Below, piece after piece: positions 15,052 through 23,891 of a stretch of 51,696 nt of DNA. The notes under the pieces are model-generated. The model saw only the letters and a program-made list of their open reading frames with translations, had not been told where the DNA came from and did not search any database. Position numbers and translations under genes: made by a program. Every line of letters begins with the position of its first letter. The stretch's first letter is position 1. Origin of the DNA: JAVVTQ01 sp036653595 (GTDB taxonomy: Bacteria > Bacillota > Clostridia > Oscillospirales > Ruminococcaceae); assembly GCA_036653595.1 (NCBI GenBank), contig JAVVTQ010000010.1, positions 1 through 51,696 of the forward strand, written 5' to 3'.

Positions 15052-17640
15052 TTGCAAAATCCAAGAAATGGGCTGACACAAAAGCAGGCTGCACAGAAAT
15101 TGATCGAATGTGGGGAAAACACTCTAAGAGAGAAAAAGCAAAGAGGTGCGGCCGCGATATTTTTCTCTCAATTCAACGATGTGCTCATTTTGATACTCGC
15201 GCTTGCTTCGCTGTTCTCCGTCGTTGTCGGGCAGATGACGGAAGCCATCACAATCATCAGCATTATGATACTCAACGCCGCGATGGGCTTTGTTCAGGAA
15301 TACAAGACGGAAAGAACCATCAAATCACTCGCGGAAATGACATCGCCTGTCGCTCGTGTGATACGCTCGGGGAGACGCGAATCGCTCAGGGCGTCAAAAA
15401 TTGTGCCGGGAGACTTGATAGTTCTCAAAGCAGGCGACAGAATACCCGCAGATGCGCGTCTGATTGAGGCTGTCGGATTTTCTTCGGATGAATCCATGCT
15501 CACCGGCGAGTCGAAGCCTGTAAAAAAGGATGACAGCTCTGTGGCTGCGAGCACCGTTTTTATGGGAACAAGCGTGCTGACGGGTCACGGCCTGGCTGTG
15601 GTGGAAAAGACCGGAATGAAAACGGAGATGGGCACCATCGCCGACATGCTCGGCTCGGTTGAGGAAAAGGCGACCCCACTGGAAAAAAGGCTTGCGACAT
15701 TGGGCAAATTCATCGCGGTGGCATGTCTCTTTGTGTGTGGTGCTGTGGTGGCAATAGGCGCACTGCGCGGCGAGCCATTGCTGGAAATGATGCTCACGGG
15801 AATATCTCTCGCGGTCGCCGCCATTCCGGAGGGACTTCCGGCGATTGTGACAATAGTTCTCGCGCTTAGCGTAAACAGGATACTTGCGCGCGGCGCTGTC
15901 ATCCGCAAGCTGCACGCCGTTGAAACGCTCGGAAGCGCCACCGTCATATGCTCGGACAAGACGGGGACAATCACGGAAAATAAAATGACGGCCACAAATA
16001 TGTACTTCGACTTCAGACGCTATGAAATTTCAGGCACAGGATCTTCACAGACCGGAGGCCTTGTGTATTTAAAAAATGCTGTGGACTGCTCGCTTTTGCC
16101 CACTGCGAAGCTTGCCTTTCACTGCGCTGTGCTGTGCTCGGATTCCGCAGTTGAGCCGGACGGTTCGGGAAAGCTGAGGGCGTCTGGAAATCCGACGGAG
16201 ACGGCGCTGATGACCGCCGCGTGGAAATGCCGGATAAAGCGTGCGGATTTGCTGCAAACTTGCAGAATAACGGATGAAAAGCCGTTTGATTCAACGAGAA
16301 AAATGATGTCAGTCGTCGCCAAAAGCGGGGGAAAATCAGTCCTTTTTGCAAAGGGAGCGCCCGATATTCTGCTCAAATGCTGTGAGCGCATACACACGTC
16401 CGCCGGAGTGCGCATTATCACAGCAAATGACAGAAGCGCGATTGCAAAGGAATGTGCCAAAATGTCACAGGATGCGCTAAGAGTGATAGCGATGGCATAT
16501 AAAGAGGGAGAAGACGGCGAGAACCGGCTTGTTTTTCTCGCTCTGTTCGGGCTTGCCGACCCGCCCAGAAGGGAGGTAGCGGACGCTGTCAGACAGTGCA
16601 GGCGCGCGGGCATAAGGCCTATTATGATAACGGGCGATTCGCAGGCCACGGCGCTCGCCGTCGCGAAGCAGGTAGGGATTGGCAAAGGCGACAGAGCTGT
16701 TCAAGGCTCGGAGCTTGACGGGCTTTGTGAAGCAGAGCTGCGCGCGCTTGTCGACAGAACCGACGTCTTTGCGCGGGTTACGCCAAAGCACAAGCTCGCA
16801 ATCGTCAAGGCTCTTAAAGCGAACAAAAACATCGTCGCTATGACGGGGGACGGTGTCAATGATGCACCCGCTCTCAAGGAGGCCGACATAGGCGTCGCAA
16901 TGGGCCTGTCAGGCACGGATGTGGCAAAGGAGGCCTCGGATGTGGTCGTGCTCGACGACAGCTTTGCCACAATTGTCGCCGCTGTAGAAGAGGGCAGAAT
17001 AATATATCAAAACATCCGTCTTTTTATCAGATTTCTGCTCACCTCGAATCTCGGAGAGGTTCTGACTGTACTGCTCGCCATGCTGCTCGGAATGCCCGCG
17101 ATATTTTTGCCGATTCAGCTTTTGCTGATAAACCTGCTCACGGACGGTCTGCCTGCCGTGGCGCTCGGAATGGAGCCGGCAAGGAGGAACATAATGGAAA
17201 GGCCGCCGCGCCCCGCAAATGAAAGTCTTTTTGCCGGTGGACTGACGTCTGTGATACTTTTCAGAGGGACGATATTGGGGCTTTGCAATCTTTTGAGCTT
17301 TGTAGTGGTTCTGCGGATGTCGGGGGATCTCACTATGAGCCGTTCGGCGGCATATCTCACGCTTGTGATTGCACAGATGGTGCATGTGTTTGAGTGCAGG
17401 GTGTCCGCATCGGGTGGGTTGAGGAATATGAAGTTTTTTGCCAACAAAACGCTGCTGGCCGCATGTCTTTGCTCAATCGGCGTGACGATTGCCGTCGTCT
17501 ATATCCCGTTTTTGCAGAAAATTTTCATGACAAGCAGCGTGACGGGGATATATCTGCTGGTTGTGGTGGGAACTATAATCCTAAGTCCATTAATGGGGCT
17601 GCTGTTTGAGCTTGCATTTCGGGAAAAAACAAAAAAATAG
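15052..17640 (+). CDS. Cation-translocating P-type ATPase, Ca2+ (SERCA/PMCA-like) type
   Basis: 862-residue membrane pump. TGES at 151-154 is the dephosphorylation loop; AAIPEGLPA is the M4 Ca2+-site motif of type II pumps; CSDKTGTIT carries the phosphorylated Asp302; MTGDGVNDAP (599-604 GDGVND) is the hinge motif; NLLTDGLPA in M6 again fits Ca2+ transport. N-terminal NGLTQKQAAQKLIECGENTL is the cation-ATPase N domain. TTG start with GAGAGGAC about 9 nt upstream. It stands alone after a terminator and just before spoIVB. Ca2+ efflux is the likely role; Mn2+ or other divalent ions cannot be excluded. Confidence 0.92.
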   Translation: MQNPRNGLTQKQAAQKLIECGENTLREKKQRGAAAIFFSQFNDVLILILALASLFSVVVGQMTEAITIISIMILNAAMGFVQEYKTERTIKSLAEMTSPVARVIRSGRRESLRASKIVPGDLIVLKAGDRIPADARLIEAVGFSSDESMLTGESKPVKKDDSSVAASTVFMGTSVLTGHGLAVVEKTGMKTEMGTIADMLGSVEEKATPLEKRLATLGKFIAVACLFVCGAVVAIGALRGEPLLEMMLTGISLAVAAIPEGLPAIVTIVLALSVNRILARGAVIRKLHAVETLGSATVICSDKTGTITENKMTATNMYFDFRRYEISGTGSSQTGGLVYLKNAVDCSLLPTAKLAFHCAVLCSDSAVEPDGSGKLRASGNPTETALMTAAWKCRIKRADLLQTCRITDEKPFDSTRKMMSVVAKSGGKSVLFAKGAPDILLKCCERIHTSAGVRIITANDRSAIAKECAKMSQDALRVIAMAYKEGEDGENRLVFLALFGLADPPRREVADAVRQCRRAGIRPIMITGDSQATALAVAKQVGIGKGDRAVQGSELDGLCEAELRALVDRTDVFARVTPKHKLAIVKALKANKNIVAMTGDGVNDAPALKEADIGVAMGLSGTDVAKEASDVVVLDDSFATIVAAVEEGRIIYQNIRLFIRFLLTSNLGEVLTVLLAMLLGMPAIFLPIQLLLINLLTDGLPAVALGMEPARRNIMERPPRPANESLFAGGLTSVILFRGTILGLCNLLSFVVVLRMSGDLTMSRSAAYLTLVIAQMVHVFECRVSASGGLRNMKFFANKTLLAACLCSIGVTIAVVYIPFLQKIFMTSSVTGIYLLVVVGTIILSPLMGLLFELAFREKTKK

Positions 17641-17721
17641 CCGGTTGGAGGCTAAAACGACATAATTCACGCGCTCACTGTCAACAATAGGAATTGACGA
17701 CAAAAGTGGAGGCGTGATTTT

Positions 17722-18954
17722 TTGAAAAATGGAATCAGGTTTATAGGAGCGGTATTTTTCAGTGTTTGGATAATTTTCTCAGCATGGCTTGTGGTGGACG
17801 AAAATTGTCTTCCGGACAAAATATATATGCGAGAGAACGAAAAATTCTGTTTTGCACAGGGTTTGCTCACAATAAAAGCCGAGAAAAAGGAGCTTACGGA
17901 GGTTTCGACAAGCGCCGGAGGCTCATATAATGCGACGCTGTGGCTGCTCGATATGATACCGCTCAAAACGGTGCGGGTTTCCACAATCGGAGAGATGCGC
18001 GTCATTCCGGGCGGGATGCCGTTTGGAATAAAGATGTTTACCAGGGGCGTAGTGGTTGTGGGGTTTGGAGAAATTTACACGGCCGCCGGTGCCCAGTGCC
18101 CGGCTAGGGACGCGGGGCTGGAGCTGGGGGACATTATCATAACGGTGGGCGGAAAAAATGTCAGCGGCAACGATGACCTGTATTCCGTTGTTTCGGCATC
18201 AAAGGGGCGGACGCTTGAGATTCTTTACAGAAGAGGCGGTGTGGAGAAGAAAGCATTTTTGAATCCGCTTATGGCGCGCGACAATTCCGGCTATAAGGCG
18301 GGTATGTGGGTTCGCGATTCGACAGCCGGAATTGGCACGGTGACTTATATAAACGAGCGAACCCACGTCGTTGCGGGGCTGGGTCACGGCGTCACCGACG
18401 TCGATACCGGCGTCATTATGCCCGTGGATTCGGGCGAGCTTGTCAGCGTGCAGATAAGCGGAGCCGTCAAAGGACAAGCAGGCGCGCCCGGCGAGCTTTC
18501 CGGGATGTTTGTGGTCAACCGCCCAATAGCGACGCTGGAGCGCAACTGCGAGACAGGGGTTTATGGAAAACTGCTCATGAATTTTTACAGCGGCGATGCA
18601 CTGCTTGTCGGACTAAAACAGGAGATTCACGAGGGACCCGCCTTTGTGCTCGTCACGGTCGACGGAAACGGGCCGAGATACTACGACGCCAATATCGAGA
18701 GAATCAACATATCGGACGGCGCGCCGACGAAAAACCTCGTGATTAAAATCACCGACGACGCTCTCATTCAGAGGACCGGCGGAATAGTGCAGGGCATGAG
18801 CGGAAGCCCCATTATTCAAAACGGAAAAATTATCGGCGCAATAACCCACGTTTTTGTCAATGAACCGACAAAAGGTTACGGGATTTTCATCGAAAACATG
18901 TTGGCCAACGAGCAATATATAAACTCGACAAAAAGTTATGACAAAGCCTCATAA
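17722..18954 (+). CDS. spoIVB: SpoIVB peptidase (S55 family)
   Basis: Forespore-secreted serine protease that signals across to the mother cell to activate pro-sigma-K processing. 410 residues. One N-terminal membrane/signal segment (FIGAVFFSVWIIFSAWLVV), a PDZ domain around residues 110-180 (CPARDAGLELGDIIITVGGK), then the S55 domain with GLGHGVTDVDTG (catalytic His) and GMSGSPIIQNGKIIGAITH (catalytic Ser). TTG start with TGGAGGCG about 7 nt upstream. It lies directly before spo0A, a conserved order in endospore formers. Confidence 0.95.
   Translation: MKNGIRFIGAVFFSVWIIFSAWLVVDENCLPDKIYMRENEKFCFAQGLLTIKAEKKELTEVSTSAGGSYNATLWLLDMIPLKTVRVSTIGEMRVIPGGMPFGIKMFTRGVVVVGFGEIYTAAGAQCPARDAGLELGDIIITVGGKNVSGNDDLYSVVSASKGRTLEILYRRGGVEKKAFLNPLMARDNSGYKAGMWVRDSTAGIGTVTYINERTHVVAGLGHGVTDVDTGVIMPVDSGELVSVQISGAVKGQAGAPGELSGMFVVNRPIATLERNCETGVYGKLLMNFYSGDALLVGLKQEIHEGPAFVLVTVDGNGPRYYDANIERINISDGAPTKNLVIKITDDALIQRTGGIVQGMSGSPIIQNGKIIGAITHVFVNEPTKGYGIFIENMLANEQYINSTKSYDKAS
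18924..18945. promoter_or_regulatory. Two possible Spo0A boxes upstream of spo0A
   Basis: CTCGACAAA (18924-18932) differs by one base from TTCGACAAA, the reverse complement of the 0A-box core. TATGACAAA (18937-18945) differs by two. Both lie in the last codons of spoIVB, about 30-50 bp upstream of the spo0A -35 element. Autoregulation is known for Bacillus spo0A; here it is inference. Confidence 0.35.
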
Positions 18955-18971
18955 TAAATGTGAAAAATGTG

Positions 18972-19000
18972 TTGCAACGTATGGTAATTTATGGTAACAT
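18972..19000 (+). promoter_or_regulatory. Sigma-A-type promoter of spo0A
   Basis: TTGCAA (18972-18977), 17 bp, TAACAT (18995-19000), about 50 bp before the ATG at 19050. Transcription starting near 19007 argues against in-frame starts upstream of this point. Confidence 0.55.
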
Positions 19001-19049
19001 ACAAATCACGGAAGCCGGCTACAATAATTTGAGGGAGTTTTGTAGAGGT

Positions 19050-19823
19050 ATGGAGAACAAGCTGACAGTTTTGGTCGCCGACAACAGCACGGAGTTTTCA
19101 AAGGTCTGTATGGTGGAGCTGACCAAAAAGGGATTCAAGGTCATCGAATGCGAAAAGGACGGAGGAGTTGTCGAGGAAAAGGTGCGCAATGAGAAACCGG
19201 ATGTCGTAATACTCGACATGTTTTTGCCCGGCAAGGACGCGATTGGCATAATAGGAGATGTCAACGCCGACGGCACACTTGGAAAACCGGCATTTATCGT
19301 ACTTTCGGGATTTGACAATCCCATCATGGAACGAGAGGTAATAAAGGCCGGAGCCGCTTATTACATCCTCAAGCCATTTGACATATCACTGCTCATCTCG
19401 CGCGTGGAGATGTTTTCGGGAAAGCGCATAGAAAAGGAGATTGCTCCGGTAAACAAGATTGACCTTGAGGTGATGGTGACTGATATCATTCACCAAATCG
19501 GAGTACCTGCACACATTAAGGGATACCATTATCTTCGCGATGCTATCATAATGTCCATCGAGGACACGGAGATGATCAATGCGGTCACAAAAAGACTTTA
19601 TCCGTCTATAGCAAAGAGGTTTAAAACGACGTCGTCGCGCGTTGAACGCGCAATAAGACATGCGATTGAGGTTGCATGGGACAGAGGAGACGTCGATGTA
19701 CTCAACTCGTATTTCGGATATACGATTCACAGTCTGCGCGGCAAGCCAACAAACAGCGAGTTTATCGCGATGATAAGCGACAAGGTTAGACTCACCGTAA
19801 AAAGAACCGGCACGTACAGCTGA
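19050..19823 (+). CDS. spo0A: Sporulation master regulator Spo0A
   Basis: Response regulator that commits cells to sporulation. 257 residues. The receiver domain begins LTVLVADNSTEF with acidic Asp11; the phosphorylated Asp56 lies in VVILDMFLPG; the conserved Lys is in ILKPFD. The C-terminal Spo0A DNA-binding domain (about 140-257) holds the recognition helix region TSSRVERAIRHAIEVAWDRG and ends in a stretch that includes KPTNSEFIAMISDKVRL. The ATG at 19050 is chosen because the match to the family starts there and a promoter lies just upstream. GAGGGAG is 12 nt away, so the ribosome binding site is not ideal. Confidence 0.96.
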   Translation: MENKLTVLVADNSTEFSKVCMVELTKKGFKVIECEKDGGVVEEKVRNEKPDVVILDMFLPGKDAIGIIGDVNADGTLGKPAFIVLSGFDNPIMEREVIKAGAAYYILKPFDISLLISRVEMFSGKRIEKEIAPVNKIDLEVMVTDIIHQIGVPAHIKGYHYLRDAIIMSIEDTEMINAVTKRLYPSIAKRFKTTSSRVERAIRHAIEVAWDRGDVDVLNSYFGYTIHSLRGKPTNSEFIAMISDKVRLTVKRTGTYS

Positions 19824-20262
19824 GAGCATGATTCAGCAAAGGGTTGCTGTAGCAGCAATTGCAAATAAAATATGCACAATAAAATACCTTTAAAATCAAA
19901 GAAAACCGCTCGATAAAACGGCGATGCCGTTATATTTGGGCGATTTTTTGTGTAAACTTTTCGGCGGTGCGCAGTGTCAACGGCGCTTTGCTTTCTGCGG
20001 CAAATAAAAGCAAGGGAAAAAGAATTTAAGAATAGCACAGCTTATTCAAGATAAGAAAAGCCAAATGCCGCGCTGCAATCAAAGCGGAGCTTGGGCGATG
20101 CGGCGGTGTAAATTAAACTAAAAGCCAATTTAAATGCCCGAACATGAACTGCCGCAGAAAAACATGACGGACGGCGCTCTCTTGTTTATTTGCGCAATAA
20201 TTGTATTGACAGTTCAATGATGCTAAAATGAAGACAAAGAAGCTGCAAGCGGGGTGATAGGT
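19824..20262. other. 439-bp intergenic region between spo0A and ispDF
   Basis: No coding frame with a ribosome binding site is seen. It contains weak stems TTGCTG-TAG-CAGCAA (just after spo0A), AACGGC-GAT-GCCGTT near 19916-19931 followed 15 nt later by a T-run, and CTTAT-TCAAG-ATAAG at 20041-20055. The ispDF promoter is at its right end. No known RNA family was recognised. Confidence 0.5.
20201..20229 (+). promoter_or_regulatory. Promoter of ispDF
   Basis: TTGTAT (20201-20206), 17 bp, TAAAAT (20224-20229). A better-looking TTGACA at 20206-20211 is only 12 bp from the -10 and is therefore less likely to be used. Confidence 0.5.
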
Positions 20263-21402
20263 TTGAAAGTGTGTGCGGTAATCGTGGGCGGCGGCTCGTC
20301 GACGCGAATGCAAGGAACGGACAAGCTCTTTGTGGAGATTGGCGGAATGACCGTGTTTGAACGCTCGATAAAGGCTTTTGACGCAAGCGACGATATTTCG
20401 GAAATTGTCGCGGTGACGAGGCCTGACAGGGTGGCCTTTGTGGAGAACATCTGCAAAAAATACCGAAAGGTCAAAGCGGTTGCAGAGGGCGGGGCAAACC
20501 GTTTTCAATCCGTTCAAAAGGGAATTGCAGCCGCTTCGGCCGACGCCGAATACTACGCGATTCACGACGCGGCGCGCCCCTTTGTCACAGGTGAGCTCAT
20601 TTCGCGCATCGCAGCTGCCGCCGCGCGCTTTGGTGCAGCGGCTCCGGGCGTTTTGGTGACAGACACAATAAAAGTCGTGGACTCGAAAATGATGGTGACG
20701 GATACCCCAAACAGGGCTTCGCTCGTCGCAATAGCCACGCCGCAGATTTTCGAAGCCGTGCTCTACAGAAGTGTCTCAAAGCACGAGAGTGACTCGCTCG
20801 ACGATTGCCAGCTGTGCGAGCGGCATGGAAGAAAAGTACAGGTTGTCGAAGGTGACGCGAACAATTTTAAAATAACAACAAAAGAGGATTTGAAGCGTGC
20901 AAGAGCAATGCTGGGAGGCAATACTATGAGAGTGGGGCACGGCTATGATGTGCACAGACTTGTGGCGGGCAGAAAGCTTATTCTGGGAGGTGTTTCCATA
21001 GAGTACGAGACAGGATTACTCGGGCACTCGGATGCCGATGTCCTGACACATGCCGTAATGGACGCAATGCTCGGAGCTGCCGCACGGGGTGATATAGGCA
21101 AGCATTTTCCCGACACTTCTGAGCGCTACAGCGGTGCAAACAGCCTCGAGCTTTTGCGCGATGTGGCGCGTCTCATAGGCGAAAAGGGGTTGTGTGTTTC
21201 CAATATAGATGCCACAGTGGTGTGTCAATCGCCGAAGCTCGCCGCGTATATAGATGCAATGCGCGCAAATCTCGCTCTGTGTGCCGGCTGCGACAAAGAG
21301 CTTGTCAGCGTCAAGGCAACTTCAGAGGAGGGTCTGGGCTTTACCGGAGAGGGGCGCGCAATCGCCGCCCATGCCGTAGCTCTTCTCAAAGATTTGGAGT
21401 AA
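20263..21402 (+). CDS. ispDF: Bifunctional IspD/IspF (MEP pathway)
   Basis: Residues 1 to about 220 are IspD, 2-C-methyl-D-erythritol 4-phosphate cytidylyltransferase: CTP-binding VCAVIVGGGSSTRMQGTDK and IHDAARPF. From MRVGHGYDVHRL on is IspF, 2-C-methyl-D-erythritol 2,4-cyclodiphosphate synthase: metal-binding GYDVH and LGHSDADVLTHAVMDA, and KATSEEGLGFTGEG near the end. Fused IspDF enzymes occur in several lineages. The TTG at 20263 is preferred over a GTG at 20254 because GGGGTGA lies 5-6 nt upstream of it. IspE (the step between) is not in the window. Confidence 0.93.
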   Translation: MKVCAVIVGGGSSTRMQGTDKLFVEIGGMTVFERSIKAFDASDDISEIVAVTRPDRVAFVENICKKYRKVKAVAEGGANRFQSVQKGIAAASADAEYYAIHDAARPFVTGELISRIAAAAARFGAAAPGVLVTDTIKVVDSKMMVTDTPNRASLVAIATPQIFEAVLYRSVSKHESDSLDDCQLCERHGRKVQVVEGDANNFKITTKEDLKRARAMLGGNTMRVGHGYDVHRLVAGRKLILGGVSIEYETGLLGHSDADVLTHAVMDAMLGAAARGDIGKHFPDTSERYSGANSLELLRDVARLIGEKGLCVSNIDATVVCQSPKLAAYIDAMRANLALCAGCDKELVSVKATSEEGLGFTGEGRAIAAHAVALLKDLE

Positions 21403-21769
21403 AGTCGGGCAAACCAAACTTGAACCTGTGAATATTTTCGGCGAAATGATAAAAAATTTGTATGTTTTATGTGAATTTTGTTCTTGCTGCGCCGTCACGG
21501 GCTCTTGCTCTTTAATTTATCTTTTATTTACAAGTAAAATATGATAAAATTAATTATTAATAGCCATGTATAAAGGGCAAACTCGTCCATATCCGCAATT
21601 TGCCCAAAAGCCAAGCATTGAGTAGACCGCCTTTCGCGAATAAGCAGCATATTTTTGTGCATTGCGCAAAAAGACGGGGCGTTTTGCGGGACAGATACGC
21701 TACTGCAGGCCGCGCACATTTTGTGTTAAAAGAGCAGGGCAAAGAAAAAAAGTAAAGGAACCTGATTGT
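21403..21769. other. 367-bp region ahead of cdaA, structured
   Basis: No gene is supported. An extended -10 (TGATAAAAT, 21542-21550) without a good -35 could start cdaA transcription, leaving a leader of about 210 nt. In that leader GGGCAAA (21575-21581) can pair with TTTGCCC (21599-21605), and CGCAAAA with TTTTGCG around 21665-21689. It does not match a riboswitch I know. Confidence 0.4.
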
Positions 21770-22645
21770 ATGACGGAGTTTTTCTCTTCTATAGGAAATT
21801 CGTTTAATGTGCTGTACAACACGATATCGTGGGTTGACCTGCTTGATGTCGCGCTTGTCGCGTATGTGATATATCAGGTTATTTCGCTGGTCAGACAAAC
21901 GCGTGCGGCATCGCTTGCACGCGGAATTGTCGTGCTGCTTGTCGGATATTTTCTCTCTATTCAGCTGGGACTCAAAACGATGAAGTTCCTTCTCGACACC
22001 GTGCTGCAATTCGGGCTGATTCTCCTCGTCGTCGTTTTTCAGCCGGAGCTTCGCAGTGCGCTCGAAAAGGTCGGGAGAAAGAGCTTCGGCCGTTTTTCCT
22101 TTTTGACTTCAAAAATATCCTCGGAGGAAAAAGCGCGTTGGAACGATGCGATTGTCAGAATTTGCGACAGCGCGGAGAAGATGTCGCGCACGAGAACCGG
22201 CGCACTGATAGTCATAGAGCGGACGACGGCGCTCGGGGACACACTGAGCACGGGCACGGCGATGGACTGCATTGTCACCAGCGAGGCGCTTGAAACGATA
22301 TTTTATGAGGGCTCTCCGCTGCACGACGGCGCCGTAGTGATACGAGATGCGCGCATCGCTGCAGCAGGCTGCCTTTTGCCCATATCGCAGAATTCCACCA
22401 TCAGCAAGGACATGGGCACGCGCCACAGGGCTGCAATTGGCATAAGCGAAGGCTCAGATGCCGTCACGGTGGTTGTTTCGGAGGAGACAGGGATCATTTC
22501 CATAGCGCAAAACGGGATGATACTGCGGAAACTTGACAGGCCAAATATATACAGAATTCTCACAAATGAGATAATACCCGACAACATCAACTCACAGAGC
22601 GACAAATCGCTTTTCGGGAGGATTTTCAAAAATGAAAAAAAATAG
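21770..22645 (+). CDS. cdaA: Diadenylate cyclase CdaA
   Basis: Makes c-di-AMP from two ATP, controlling K+ homeostasis and cell wall stress. 291 residues. Three hydrophobic segments lie within residues 1-95, then a DAC domain with GALIVIERT, the catalytic SPLHDGAVVI (Asp186-Gly-Ala) and GTRHRAAIG (RHR 218-220). The ATG at 21770 follows AAAGGA; upstream frame is not family sequence. The cdaR start overlaps its end by 14 nt. The usual third gene, glmM, is missing here. Confidence 0.95.
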   Translation: MTEFFSSIGNSFNVLYNTISWVDLLDVALVAYVIYQVISLVRQTRAASLARGIVVLLVGYFLSIQLGLKTMKFLLDTVLQFGLILLVVVFQPELRSALEKVGRKSFGRFSFLTSKISSEEKARWNDAIVRICDSAEKMSRTRTGALIVIERTTALGDTLSTGTAMDCIVTSEALETIFYEGSPLHDGAVVIRDARIAAAGCLLPISQNSTISKDMGTRHRAAIGISEGSDAVTVVVSEETGIISIAQNGMILRKLDRPNIYRILTNEIIPDNINSQSDKSLFGRIFKNEKK

Positions 22646-23891
22646 CAAAAAATCCTCGGTTTTCGAAAACAAAACCTTTTTGATAGTTCTGTCCATAGCC
22701 TGCGCTATCGTGACTTGGGCGGCGGTTGTTTTCACAATAAGCCCCGAAGCCACGCGTGTGATTCAAGGGGTTCCGGTCACCATACCCACCTCAGGTGCGC
22801 CATTTCAGAGCAAGGGCCTAGGAATTATGGAGGTGAAGGACTACACGGTCGATGTCACGGTGAAGGGTGCCCGAAATATAATCGGCTCGCTCACGCCGGA
22901 AAGCCTTGCGGTCACGCCGTCATTTGGCGCCATCACGGAGGCCGGAGTGTACGGACTGCCGCTTGTCGCGACAAAGACAAACCAGTTGGCCAGCTTTTCA
23001 ATAGTCTCGGTCTATCCAAAGATACTGACGTTGACGTTTGACACGGCGATAACAAAGAAATTTCAGATTGAGACTGACATAATAGGGCTGTCGGCGGAAA
23101 AGGGCTATATTCTCGAAAACTTTTCACTTTCGCAAAGCGAGGTGACATTGTCCGGCTCCGAAAAGATAGTCAATCTCGTCAACCATGTCTCAGCTGTGTA
23201 CACCCTAAACGAGGTGCTCACGGAGACGAAGACGATAAAGGCGGCGCTCAAGCTCTATGATGCAAACGGAACTGAGATACCGACCGATTCCTTGCGCATG
23301 GACGCCAAAGAGGTCGATATCACGATTCCCGTATATGTGCGCGGGGAGCTGCCGCTCGGAATAGAATTTATAAATGTGCCCGAAGGCTTTGACATCACAA
23401 CGCTTTCATATGTCATGTCGCGGGATAAAATAAACATCGCGTCCAGCAAGGCAAATATCGACAGTATAAAAAAGAAAACCATCGGTTATATAGACCTCGC
23501 AAGCTTTAAAATCGGGGAGACTTACACTTTTTCCGTCTCTCTGGGTGCGGGGTACGCAAACATTGACAATGTCCAGAGCGTGACCGTCACATTCCCCAAA
23601 GAGAACATTTCGAGCAAGAAGCTCAATGTCAGCGACATCAGAATAGTCAATAAGCCCGCAAACTTTGACGTTGAGCTTATGACAAAGCGAATAAACGATG
23701 TCACGGTTTTGGGGCAAAGGGACGACGTCGAAGCACTCGCCGCGGGCGGAGTTGTCGCGATACTTGATTTTAACGATTTCAGCGCAGAAAAAGGAAACTA
23801 CAGCTTGCCGGTCAGCTTCAAAATACCGAGCAGTAACTCGGTGTGGGTGGCTGGCAGCTATACGGTAGTCATAGAGGTTACCCCAAAATAA
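22632..23891 (+). CDS. cdaR: YbbR-domain protein, CdaA regulator
   Basis: 419 residues. One N-terminal transmembrane helix (TFLIVLSIACAIVTWAAVVFT, near residues 15-35), then an extracytoplasmic part made of YbbR-type beta repeats, each with pattern SxV-x-V-x-G and proline/valine-rich strands. In Bacillus and Listeria CdaR/YbbR binds CdaA and modulates c-di-AMP synthesis. The 14-nt overlap with cdaA supports that partnership. Its stop (TAATG) overlaps the next start by one base. Confidence 0.9.
   Translation: MKKNSKKSSVFENKTFLIVLSIACAIVTWAAVVFTISPEATRVIQGVPVTIPTSGAPFQSKGLGIMEVKDYTVDVTVKGARNIIGSLTPESLAVTPSFGAITEAGVYGLPLVATKTNQLASFSIVSVYPKILTLTFDTAITKKFQIETDIIGLSAEKGYILENFSLSQSEVTLSGSEKIVNLVNHVSAVYTLNEVLTETKTIKAALKLYDANGTEIPTDSLRMDAKEVDITIPVYVRGELPLGIEFINVPEGFDITTLSYVMSRDKINIASSKANIDSIKKKTIGYIDLASFKIGETYTFSVSLGAGYANIDNVQSVTVTFPKENISSKKLNVSDIRIVNKPANFDVELMTKRINDVTVLGQRDDVEALAAGGVVAILDFNDFSAEKGNYSLPVSFKIPSSNSVWVAGSYTVVIEVTPK

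Noticed and set aside
20206..20229. TTGACA as -35 of ispDF
   Set aside because: Only 12 bp from the TAAAAT; TTGTAT at 20201 gives the normal 17-bp spacing.
19824..20262. Known small RNA (SRP RNA, 6S RNA, tmRNA, RNase P)
   Set aside because: None of the conserved sequence signatures of these RNAs could be found on either strand.
21551..21769. ydaO-type c-di-AMP riboswitch before cdaA
   Set aside because: Considered because of the context, but the conserved sequence blocks of that riboswitch are not seen; reported only as an unexplained structured leader.
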